Source: Crocodylus rhombifer (taxonomy: Eukaryota > Chordata > Crocodylia > Crocodylidae). From it: a stretch of 64,000 nt of DNA. Position 1 is the first letter of the stretch. Each line of letters opens with the position of its first letter. Made by a program: the position numbers and the translations under genes. The notes under the pieces were generated by a model. It was not told the origin of the DNA. It worked only from the letters and a program-made list of their open reading frames with translations, and did no database searches. Positions 1 to 11,600 of the stretch are shown one piece after another. Location: positions 907,263 through 971,262 of the forward strand of contig JAVSML010024434.1 of assembly GCA_038503035.1 (NCBI GenBank), read 5' to 3'.

Positions 1-3000
1 TAAACAGATTGATTAGCAAGATAGAGGGCAGTACTGCCTACTTATTTTTTTTTTCCATAGCACTTTTGTGAACTCAGGAATGCCATTAAGTGGGAAGTCC
101 TGATGGATGGATAATGGTATGTGTTAATGTTAGACATATTTAAAATAAGAGGTGTATTATTTCAGAGGAGTTCTGTTACTGCTTTTAGATGGATTTTTTT
201 TTTTTTTTTTAAATCTGAGGAACAGCTAGAAATAGACTAATGAAAGTTGGCTCCTTTTCTTCTTGAAGTAACTTTCAGTAGTCCAGTTTCTTCTTTTCAA
301 GTTACTATGTACTGTGGTGTTTTAACTGCTGCATTTTTATTGTTGTTGATGTTATTATATAGGCTCAGTTTCAAACAGTGTAACTGTGTCTTTCTACTGT
401 TAAGGTACTATGGAAAGTGAGAGCAAACAAACGAGGTTGCTGAAAAGTGTTAGACAAAGACGTACAAAAACAGTTCCAGCCTTTAGAAAGGAACATAAAT
501 CTCACATTTTAAAAAGCCTGTAATAAGCCCCATGCCTTACGTTATGTGCTTTTAAAAGCGTTTTTCAAAACCTCTGTCTTGTCCTTCATGTGTACTGTAT
601 GAATTAATACTGGTAGATTAAGCATGTTGTGCCTCTATTAGAAATTATATTCTGCAGTTTAAAAGCCACATTAACCTTAAGACAAAACCAAAACCAAAGT
701 GGAATTGCAACACAGAACACAAAGCAGATGCCTGTTTGGAAATGTCCTTCAGAGAGATCCACCTAGCATTGCCATGCATGCAAGATGCAGCATTAGGATG
801 CTGAAATTATTCTGTGAAATCTCTCTCAGGAAATTAAGTACTTTCTGCTCCATTTGTTAGAGGTTTTAAAAAAAATACGCCACTGTAAATTGTGGAGATT
901 TCTTACAGGCTTTAGAAGTTAGATGTAAATTTGGATGTTTGGATAAAAATGTACCTTCAGAGTACTTCACCTTCCTAAAGGGTTAAGTGCATCAAAAAGG
1001 CTAAGCTAAAAATAAATATTTTTTACCCAAAAAGATTCAATAATTTTTTTTTTCTTTTGAGGTGGCAAACCTTGCTCATAGGAGTCAATTGACTGAAGGT
1101 ACAACTTAGCCTGTGTTGCTGTTGCTAAATTCAGTCTCTTCTAGCTTTTCAGGACACCCTTAAAATCTCTCTCTCTGGGATAACTGTACAGTCTACCTTT
1201 TTTCATATTTTTGAAGACTTGTGGAAAATGAGCAGAAAGTGGACGTACAATCAAAGCGAGCTGAGTCACCTTGGAATGGTTCAGTAAACTTTCACTGCTG
1301 TGAGGGAAAGCTAACCAGAAAAATCAGTACAAGAGTTACCAGTTACAGATGCAGCCGTATGAGAGGGGGTGCTGTACTCTGTAGCTAGAGAACACCGCTA
1401 ATGTCAGTTCTCATATTAGGATTTGCTTTTTTAGGAGTCTCTTACATATGGGACAGATCAAGAACTTGCATTAATTTACTTTCATTTTCCTCTGATAGAA
1501 AGATCAGTTTCCACATCATCATTGTGAAACAGACCTTGGTACGACATAAGATAATCAAACTGAATAGCAATGGTTCCTGAAATCAAATGCTGTTAGTAAA
1601 GAGAGGCGTGCCTTCACACCTATTTGGAAGCATAGCTTTAGACCCTGTTTCTTGGGAGGTAATGCCTAGGTTACAGTAAACTTATATCCTATTGATTTAA
1701 AAGGAGCTGAGCCATTGTTTAGCTCTCACCACCTTCAATTTATTCCTCAGTTGTGAATGTGCAGAGCTAAAGTAGCCATCTCCTAAAACTCATCTAACTC
1801 CTCAAGCAGACGTATGAAAGGAAAAGGAGTCGGTGAGCAGTGTGGTTAAGGACAATGAGATATTGCATTCCAGGGATACCCACTCTGCCCAGCTGTTGGG
1901 CGCTTGAATTCTGACAGTCTCCAGTATTGGGAAAAGTACAGGATGAAGATCTTGAAAGCAACCAGTACATTAAAATGAGTCCAATCTTACTTCCCCAGCA
2001 GAAGCTGAATAATTTAAACCTTGCCTTTGTTAGATGACTAAATCCCTTAGTAATAAAAATCTGGCAATGAAGTGAACCATGAAGGCTAGTAAACTTGTAT
2101 ATTGACAATACAGCATAGTTGCACAGGGCACAGATGCCATCTGCAGCACACATTAAAAATTCATGCCGTGTGTTTTTATTGCTCAAAAAATATTTACAAA
2201 AGATTCTTATTAATGTTCATTATGTTCACTTGCTTCAGTGGAACTTCTGGAAACAAGAAAGATGGAATTCTTTTATTTGAAATATTAGATCTTGGTTTAA
2301 TTATTTGTGGTATATATGCATTTTGCCTCTGTGTGCGCGTGCGTGCTAGGTGAGCCATGCATGGCAAGCTAATTGCATTGCCTACGTGTTGTAAAGACTG
2401 GACTCTGGAGGGAATGAATTGTCACTTGACAAAACTTTCTGATGACTGGAAGACATTAGGAAACCCCAATTCTAAACAAAATAGCAAATGGTGATCTGGT
2501 GGTCACGTTTTGCTGTTCGCTCCAAGAGCATAATTTGAGATTGCCCAAAGCAATATGTTAGTTCACAGATGCTTACAATCAGTAGGCTTCACTGAAATAG
2601 CTTTCTATTTTAAAAAAAAAAACAACCGCACACAAAACCAACCAAACAAAAAAAAACCCACTAGCAGAAGAATCCAAATATATGAAAGAATGAAATGGTC
2701 TAATTAACAATTTCCTTAACCTGTTCCCAGATGACTATAAGAGTTCAGACTTTTGCTGCTTTATGGAGTTCTCCAAAATATAGGGAATGGATATTGTTCT
2801 CCCTACCCTCCTCCAGTTAACTTCTAATCAAGTAGAGAAAATTGTTCTTTTTTTGGCTTCTTTGCAGTAATGTGCAGAAGCATATTCCACTTGCTCCTTG
2901 TGCTGCTTCAAATGGTAAGACTAAGGCTTGTATCCTAAGGCAAGGCTAGTCAGGCAAACAAGGTTAAGCAATATGCTTGTTTAATTGTGAAATTGCATTG

Positions 3001-3365
3001 ACATGCTTTATGGGTCCATATGCATTGCTGAGAAGTGTTCTGGACAAATTGTTATCTTCACTTCTTACGGCCTGAAAAGACGCCGATGTCAGTTCTGTGA
3101 GACTAAATAATGTGAAGTTTGTAGCTTTAACTTTTTTTGTAACAAAGAAATTAGTGACACTGGCATAAAGTGCTGACTTGAAGTGCTATTTTGTAAGATC
3201 TGGCTATTTGTATATAATAGTATTGGGTCATTAGTTTGTATATGTATGAAATAGCAACTTTTATGGCATTGTCTCCAAGTTTAATACAGGAGATTGTTTT
3301 CATTTCTCTCAAATATCTTGCCTTATTTGTTCAACATGACAAATAAACTGTGCTGAATGAAGGTC
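1..3365 (+). other. AT-rich tract, possible 3' UTR of STK4 (inferred from synteny)
   Basis: This stretch is markedly AT-rich with poly-T and A-rich runs and many short conserved-looking words, unlike the more GC-balanced DNA after about 3.4 kb. It has no coding frame. It ends close to an AATAAA at 3342-3347. In mammals STK4 lies tail-to-tail with KCNS1 and has a long 3' UTR, so the plus-strand tail of STK4 is the natural candidate here. No STK4 coding sequence is in the window, so the name rests on gene order alone. It could equally be ordinary AT-rich intergenic DNA. Confidence 0.35.
3342..3347 (+). terminator. candidate poly(A) signal AATAAA
   Basis: AATAAA at the end of the AT-rich 5' tract, followed about 25 nt later by a T/G-containing stretch (GGTCTTAGTGCTG). 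It fits the end of a plus-strand transcript. Other AATAAA hexamers lie at 1011-1016 and near 2044-2052. Confidence 0.35.
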
Positions 3366-5102
3366 TTAGTGCTGAACTATGTATACAGAATTAAAACGGT
3401 TCCAATACAGAATTTCTAGCTTGATGTAGCATCTGGAACTTCTTTTAGGACACATTCTCTTTTTAGATAGATCAAGAAGTAGTAACAAAATGAACCTTCC
3501 ATCTACAGCAGTCATTCTAAGTCTACTCTTGGGTCCACAAGGCTTTGGTAAGTGGTTCACAAATGCATGTGCAGATCACTCTCCCTCCTTTCCAGCGCCA
3601 TGTTTGAGAGAGGTGCCTGGCTGGCTCCTGCAGAAAATTTTGGTTGACACTGATGCATCGATCCAAAAAGTTTAAGAACCAGGGCATTGGTTTCCATTGT
3701 ATTCCAAATCAGTAGTTGGTTATTAAATGAAAGATTAGCTGACTGGCCAGTGCCTACTACTTGGGAGTTCAGCTCAGGTGCTACTAGACATTTTTGTTAC
3801 TAGTACAAGTGTAGACTGTTTTTAAGACCAGGACACAGGTTAAGAGAACAGAGATGGGGCTTCTCCTTCACACTGCAGGGTTTTTTGGGTGTAGGACAAT
3901 ATTGTATCCTACAACAGCTGCCTGCTGTACCTATTCCATAAAGAGCTTCTTCCCTAGGGTGCTTTCCCCAGCACACAGTTCAATGTTCAATTAAGAAAGT
4001 TTCTGTTCATGTAGCTTTCAGACTTGCTACCCTGTAGCAGGCTAGAATTTGTCCCTACAGTTTGTCTGGGACATGGGTAGGTATAGGTATAGGCATAGGT
4101 AAGACATTGGTGGAAGGACCTTCTCTCCCCTTCCGATACATAGTCTGTCATTTAGCGACTCTGGCTGCTATAAATGACTCATTGAGTATAAACCCAGAAC
4201 TGTCAGCACTGTCATAAAAAGAAAACCTTCAACTCTTCCAACCTCTAGCAAGGTTTTTATCGTTTCAGATACTTAATTGGGAGCTCAGAATCCTGACTAG
4301 AACATACTGATTCAGGATACCTGCCTGCCATCATAAACAGAAATGGCTTTGGCCTGTACTTATTCTGAGCTATCCCTTCACCTGACTTCTCTTCTCATGT
4401 AATCCCTTTGGCTCTTGCCTGTAAGCACAAAGGGTCAGTCAGACCCAAGAGCCAGCATCTGAAGTGTTTATGTGAGAATTGTCTTGATACTGGCTATGTC
4501 TGTCATGTGTGCCAGGAGAGAAGGGAAAATATTAGTCCCTCCCAGAATGCAAGTCAGCCACTTCCAACCCCTGAGTGACTTAATAATCCTTTAATTTGTG
4601 AAAGCCCATGTAGGCAGCCAAACCTCATTTAAAATATTACCATAATTGGAGTCCAGTGTACACTGCCCAGTGCACTTGATCCTAGCACTGCTTATCAGGT
4701 AAGTGCTGTCCTGGGGCTTGAGAAATCAGGAGTTCTCATTTCTTGCAGCATTGATTGCTGGCTACTTACTTGGCCAGTACAGCAGATCAGTGCAATGCTA
4801 AACATCCCTTCTTTTAATGAGTGGATCACTGAAGTGCAGGATGTCCTGACCCACTGACAAGCAGGCAAACTGCAAGAACAGTTTACACGCCCAGCAGGGG
4901 TGGTACAGGCACCTACCCTGGAGATCTTCAAGGCTACGGACAGACATTCAAAAATCCTGAGCCTGAATTTATTCAATCTTTGCAGATTAGTCTAACCTGG
5001 CTAGGCTGAATCAGTTTTTAACTGCACAGACATCCCAGAAATGCAGGCACATTCCTGCAGTGGCTTAGGCTAGAAGCCAGGGGGTGCTCAAGCAGCCCTC
5101 TC

Positions 5103-5130
5103 TTCTCTTCCCTTCCCTTCCCTTCCCTTC
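5103..5130 (+). repeat. (TTCCC)n pyrimidine microsatellite
   Basis: Four to five consecutive CTTCC/TTCCC units preceded by a CTTCTCTT lead; pure polypyrimidine on plus. Confidence 0.8.
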
Positions 5131-5544
5131 CACAGTGCTGAGCTGAGGGGGGCATGGCTCTGATTAGGGAGGGGTCCATCCCCTCCACTTCTAATCGCCC
5201 AGCAGGAAATAGATAACAGTGTTTATCATCCCTACCTCGGTATTTATCACCCTGTTAAGAAAACAACAGGGTCATATTACTAGCCACCTGCTGATTCTGC
5301 CTTTGTCCTGTCTACCACAGCACAGACCATAGCCAGCATGTGGTCTGCTAGCTAATGCTGAGAAGTGCCTGTGTAAGGCAGAAGGGACGGGAGATCCCTG
5401 GTTAGCAGGGATGGGGGGAGCAGGGGAAAGCTGAAGCCAGGCAGTCTCTGCCAAGCTCCAGCCAGGGAGCAGAGGGGTGGGGCGAGCCCTGCTGTAGAGT
5501 GGAGAACCTTGCCCAGTCCTGAGAGCATGCCAGGATGCTGAGGG

Positions 5545-5765
5545 AGCCTGATTTAAGTTAAATCAGGAAGGGGTCTGGGACAGACATTGCATTAACTGGT
5601 TTGACTCAAATCAGTTAAGTCTGATACTACATTTAACCAGGTTTATCTCAAACCAGTTTCACTCATTGTCAAACTGGTTTATGTGTACTGAACATTGTTC
5701 TGTTACAGGTTTACACCAGTTTTTGATCACTTAAATTGTTTTATGTGTAATGCCTGTTACTAGCC
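5545..5765. repeat. AT-rich segment with repeated AACCAGTTT/AAACTGGTT words
   Basis: The words AACTGGTTT, AACCAGGTTT, AAACCAGTTT, AAACTGGTTT and ACCAGTTTTT occur near 5595, 5636, 5650, 5670 and 5710 in both orientations. Interleaved direct and inverted copies of a 9-10 bp word suggest a dispersed non-autonomous repeat rather than unique DNA. I cannot name the family or its exact ends. Confidence 0.4.
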
Positions 5766-5779
5766 CAGAAGGAGACTGG

Positions 5780-5870
5780 ATTCACAGCACACCTTGCTGG
5801 AGCTATTTGACTGGGGGGCTGGAACCAATGATCTCACAAGGTCCCTCCTAGCCCTAAACTTCTGTGAATT
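5780..5870 (+). mobile_element. CR1 LINE 3'-end fragment
   Basis: Resembles the CR1 3' terminus: a GGGGGCTGGAACC-type lead, then ATGATCTCACAAGGTCCCTCCTAGCCC and a TTCTGTGAA-like terminal repeat. Only the tail remains. Confidence 0.65.
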
Positions 5871-8518
5871 GTCTGTAAACAGCACAGCCATTTAAATACT
5901 GCTCCTCAAAGTGAAATAATATGGCCAACCTTTTCCTTTAACTTAGTTTGAGTAAACACCTTGAGGTACCCCAAGATTTGGTTGAATATAGATTGGATTA
6001 TACAGTATCCCTCAGCAGTCTTACTATTGGCATTGTGCTTCTCTATAGGGTAGACGCTGCTCTGTTTTGGGGGTTTTTCAGTCACCCAAACCTGCTCTTC
6101 CTATGCTCATTCTCTTAACTTAATCCTGTGTCTCTTGGACCTGTTCAACACCAAATTAAGGGTGCAAATTAATTTAAAAAAATAAACTACTAAATCAAGT
6201 GTTCTAGATAATTGGTTTTACTGGTAAACCAATAAAATAAATTGGTTTAATGTTTCTAATTCGAATACTTTCCTAGTGGATAGACCAAGTCCATACCAAT
6301 GTAGGGACTCCCTTGGCACTAGATGGATAAGGAGGTAAATTCATACAATACAGCATAACTCCAACAGTTAAGGTATAACATGGCTCATCTTTATTAGGCT
6401 CCAAACCTAGATCAGCAAGTTTTGGAGATGAACAATTTTATACATATGCACATGAGATTATGTAAAAATACTTGGGAAAACAGGAAATTAAGTGCTGGAC
6501 AATAAAATCAAGCTGGTTCTTTGAGAATCTCATCACATGATGTTTTGGAAGGGGTTTAGGTGCCCAATCTGGTGCTTTGCTACTTCTCAAAAGGAAATTC
6601 TTCAGTTTCATTCAGTTTGTGTATCACAGCAGTGGAAGACTGGAAAGTCCCCACTGCTACATGTATGGATTTCAAAAGCCTCAGGGAGCCACCAGGGCAA
6701 GCTTGAGAGACAGCTTTTCCAGAAGCTATGTACTCTCAAGTTAAATGAAAACATAAAAGACTATTTCTTATCTTGCGCTCCCTAGGTCTGCAAAGCCTTA
6801 TGCTAGTATGGCATAGAGGTCCTTCCATCCACAAGAAAAATACCAGGATTTGCTGTGAGAGCCCCCTTATATGCATTCATTTTGCTTGCCCCTCTGGCTC
6901 TTCCCAACCACCTGCTATTTTACAGTCACATTCCCCTATTTAAATGTTTGCTTCATGCTGCTATTGAATGAAAGGCTTGCCAAAAATGAGAGAACTCAAA
7001 TCAAGTATGCACAGTGTGCCATCAGCTGTGCAAAGTAGACAATATAGTTCCCCTTCCATAGTATAAGTGCATGCTTTGGGATCTGGTGTTTGATTCAAAG
7101 CCCGGTTCTTGGAGAAGACTGAGGAGCTACATCCACAGAGGGACATATGTGTTGTAACACTCCAAACAGGTGTCTGGGCTCCCTGATATAATGGGTGCTG
7201 AGAGTTAAGCACTTGGGACAGAAGCCAGCAAGCCAAGAAAAGAAGTACTGAGCTAGCTAGTGAGAAATGGGCCCCACCGCCACAGCCCAATACCCGCTTC
7301 ATCTCCAAAGAGGCATTTGAGCTGTGGCTCTACCTCTCTGGACAGTATTCTAGCTGCAGGGTAGAAGAGGCACTGCCATGCCCTCCTCAGGTGAGGATTC
7401 AGCTGTGGATCCTGAGTGGTGACAGATCCATCCCTCCAACCTTATGGTTGAAGTCTGTCACCTCTGAGGAGTGAGGCCTGTTCATTTCTTGCTGGTTAAC
7501 ACAGCAGCATATTCTAAACACCAGGCAAGAAGGTACTTTGGGGTGAAGGTCTCCCAATATCCTAGTGATGCCATGCCACTTTGGATCCCACTTCAAACAA
7601 CTGCCAGAACTTAGGTCTGGCATAGGAGCAGCACCTAAGATTGGCCGTGGACATCTCTTTTCCTTGATGACTTTAGCATTAGTGAAGCATTGGTTTTTCC
7701 ATGAGTTGCTCACACCCATTGCTTCAGAGAAAAGCTTGATGACATGATGCAAGCACAACCTAAAGGCAAACAGTCCCATTAAAAAATCTCATACTTTTAA
7801 GACAATCATGAGTGTCTGAGGTCTAGCTCATAATTTCTGAGCAAGAAAATACTCCTATAAAAGTAGGGGAAAACACCAAAATAATTAGGTTGCTTTAGTC
7901 CCTTTAAAATTAGTTTTATAATTCTTGGCTGCAAGAAGGAGCTTAATAAGGTCACCCCTTAATCAGCTCTAGAGGCTAAATAGTCCTTGTTTCATCAATC
8001 ATTTTCTCAGTGTGGAAAGCAGCTTTTGTTGAAATAACCTGATCAAGTGTTTAATTGATTTACCCAGGGCACCAAATGGAAATAGAATCAGGCTTGTGAA
8101 AAAATGACTGGGGGCCTGGGTTAGCAAAAGCAGGGGGAGGCTGCCCTGTCAGTTCAGTGTCCATTTAAAGATGATGTAGCTGCTGGAGCGCATATAAATG
8201 ATTCTTTTGAAGCTAGGGCTGGTATTCCCTGCCTGTCCAGACACTTGCTGCAGCAGGCTGAAGCAAATATGGCAGCACAAACACAGGTTATAATTGCCTG
8301 TTTTTGAGTCATTCAAACAAAAGATGTTCTGCAGAATTCTAGCACCCAGGTTTCAGCTGCAGGGCGGCTGCATATCAGCCGTTAGAAAGCCCAGTGGGAA
8401 ATCCTAATGCAATTACTCGTAGTAACATAACACCTTGTAACATCAGCTTGACATCTTACTTCTTCCTCTTAGTTCCATGGCTTTCCTAATTGAAGAAGCT
8501 ACCCCTCAAGGACAATGG

Positions 8519-8600
8519 TCATAGATTCACAGAAGTTTAGGGCTGGAAGGGACTTTGTGAGAACATCATTTCCAGCCCCCCCTTCTCTGGGCATAGTCAT
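8519..8600 (-). mobile_element. CR1 LINE 3'-end fragment, reverse orientation
   Basis: Begins with TCATAGATTCACAGAAG, then GGGCTGGAAGGGACTTTG and TTTCCAGCCCCC, the reverse complement of a CR1 3' end. The inner limit is approximate. Confidence 0.75.
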
Positions 8601-11600
8601 TTGAAGACTGCAGAATCAGTCCTGGGTTTTGGTCCTTTTGTTAACAGGTGAGCAGGCTTTCCCTGATAAGCTGTACCTAGCTGGGTTTGTTGCAGTGTTG
8701 TTTCGTGGAGCAGCCTGGGCTGGAACATAGCCAGGGTTTTCCCCCTAAATAATCATTCCTCACTCCTGTGGTTGGTGATAACTAAACTTTACCTCCTTTC
8801 TAATCCTCTAGTCCTGTTGGGACAAGTAGAGCTGCATGGCCAGCAGAGCGGAGGGCACTCTCCTTTCCATTCCTTCCAATTCCTGCCCTGTAGAGGAGCA
8901 CCTGAAAAATCAGGAAAGTGTTCTCCAAGTATGTCAGCAAATCCAGCCCTCTCAAGCACATAAATTGACCAGTCTCCCTAGAAGATTACAAGGACGAAGC
9001 CAGTCACAGTAAAAACTGAGTATCTCAGAGCGTACTGGGAAATGAGAGCAGGGCTTGGTTCCTGAGTAACAGAACAGGCCACTATATGGTTTCACCTGCT
9101 TGTCTCTGCTGTATATAAAGGTCAGCGCAGAAAGGCATGCAGGGGAAAAGTTCCTATAAAAGGGGCAAATGTACACTGCAGAAAGTTAATGAAAGTAATA
9201 AGGGGGAGGCTTCTAACAAAAGGAGCTGGGGCTTTCATTTTTCTAACTGGGTATGCTAGTAGCTGTGGGGATTACTTAGTAGACTCCTGGAGCAGCCTGA
9301 GGGTAGAGAATGCTGTTTGAGTGCTAGGCTTTTGGTCTAGGTAGCATGGCTTTGCCTTGTTATTTTTAGGACCCTGACAAGCAAAGTGGGTTTTCAGACT
9401 ACTTAATTATGAGCCAAGGTTGGCTCCACATGGCCTATACATACTCTTATTTTCTGGGGACTTGTCTTCTTTCTTTATGGGGTGGCTCTGGCATGAAAGT
9501 ACAAATTCCAAGCTCGGATGAATCCAGAAGGAATCTGGGCGGCTCGGCTTTTCTGCCTTTGCAGCAAAGATGATAGCTGCTCCCTAGCTCCTGTTGTGGC
9601 TGTTCTGAATCTTCATGTCTCCCTGAAAGCAATAGCATCACTCATATAAATTGGGGCTGTAACAAAACCACCCTGAGGGGGCCTGAGGATCCTAGAAGGC
9701 ATATTTTGAATAAGTCAGAAGTGTATCAGCTACTTGTACAGCCTTAAGTTACTCAGCATTTCATCTCAATAGGTTCCCTTTCTAACTAGCATTAGTATTT
9801 AATGAGACATGAGCAGCCAAGAAATTCCTTACAGAAGAAGCAAGCTGATTCTTCTCATCTGGATGCTTTTTTTCTTCTGTAATCTGACTGGCATGTGGCT
9901 CAAGACAACACAATAACTTGGCTGTTTTTTCCCCTTATGACGTATTCAGAGAATTGGTTCTTTAATGCCTCTGACTACAGAGGGCCTGACAGCTCTCTCC
10001 TCCTTGCTGCTGATTTATAGAAGGCCATTAATTACTGATCTGCTAGCTTTGCAAAGGGGCACATTGGAGAGAGTAATGCCTGGGAACGTAGAGTGCAATG
10101 TATAAAATCCTTTAGCTGGCTACTGGCAAAGGTCTCTTGAAATGGGCTGTTTCCCAATGAGACCCAGATGAAGAAAATCTTCCAGTTTTGTAACTTCAAT
10201 TTGTTTGTGTTTTGTTTGTGTTTTGTTGGAGTTTTTCTATTTTCAGACCAGGGCCATTCCCAGGAGGCGTGGGTGAACGCTACTTTTAGAACAGAGCTGG
10301 TTACTAGGAGAGAGAACCGCTTGTAGATGCAGGGTGCTGGAACCACCAAGAACAGATCAGTGCTGGGTTTTTCCATGCTGTCAGGCTAAGGTCTCATGTT
10401 CCCAGGACTGCGCTGACCCCAGAGAGTGTGCAGTCTCTTACAAACACAGCCCTGCAAATTGCTGCTTATTTCTGACGGCTGCTACTGGGCTATTAAGCAT
10501 TCACAGGCATTTAATGGGATAGAAGAGTCAGGGTTCAAGTGGGGCTTGCTTTATGCCTTAGAAGTTAACCTTGCTTTTTAATGTCAATGATGAGATGACC
10601 GTCTTTCCTGATGAGCCATTCTGGATGTCTCCCTTGTCCCTCCCACACCAGCACCCAGCCCAGCTCCACTCCTGTTCCTAAGGCTTTGGAGATGCATTAG
10701 AGCTATGCAGTAATATAATGGCAGATATCATGCTAAATTGGCCAGGTAGCAAAATGCAGCTGCATCTCTGCCCTGCATGGTCTTCTCCAGCCTTCCAGGA
10801 CAGGTGAATTAGAGATCTCTATGTGAAGTGGTGCATGGACTTGGGCTAGAGGACAAGATACTCTTCTTCACAGGCCAAAATGAAGGTGGGGAGGAGGAGA
10901 GAGGAGTGAGGAAAAGCACAGCTGAGAAGTCAGAGATGCCCATGCATGAGGCAGTGTTCCTGCGCACCGTTGTTCCCTGGTAAACTTTCATGAAAAAGGA
11001 AATTTGGCCTGGATACCTAGGACTGCTTTTAAAGGAGTTTGCCCCCAGATCATCTCCTCACTGCGCTCACCTTTCACTAATACCTGTCAGATCTGTCACC
11101 ATGTGCTGCACATAGGGGCACTGCCATGAATCTAAAAGCCTGCTGGCATCAGGGAATTCACCCCTTACCACCAAGCTTTTTAACCAGGCTAAGGATCATG
11201 TCCCAAATGAACCAGTTTCCTTTTGCTTAAAATTAAAGCTCTGAGCTTGCATGTATGAAGAAACAGATTCCAGAGTAGTGCCCTTAGAATGATCTTTAAT
11301 AAAATATTATAGTATGCATCCCATGCATAGATAGAAAATTACTTTACATGCTTGTTACTTATTTGCATAATGCTCGTAATGAATACAGTTACGTTGCTCT
11401 CACATTTAAATACATTTGGCTACTGGAATATTTAGAGAGAAGGGAAACTCCTTCCTTTATTCAAGTAACTAGCAGGAGCCGGTAAACTCCAGAGCAGAAA
11501 CAGTGGTCACTTCTTGCTGTAGGAGTGAATGAGGCTATGCTGACTTAGTAATACTGGAAGACTCAGATGACTAGTAATGGCATATCTAGCTCCCTCAACT

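Noticed and set aside
9113..9163. TATATAAA and CTATAAAAG words resembling core promoters
   Set aside because: No initiator, CpG enrichment or downstream exon; expected by chance in this length of DNA.
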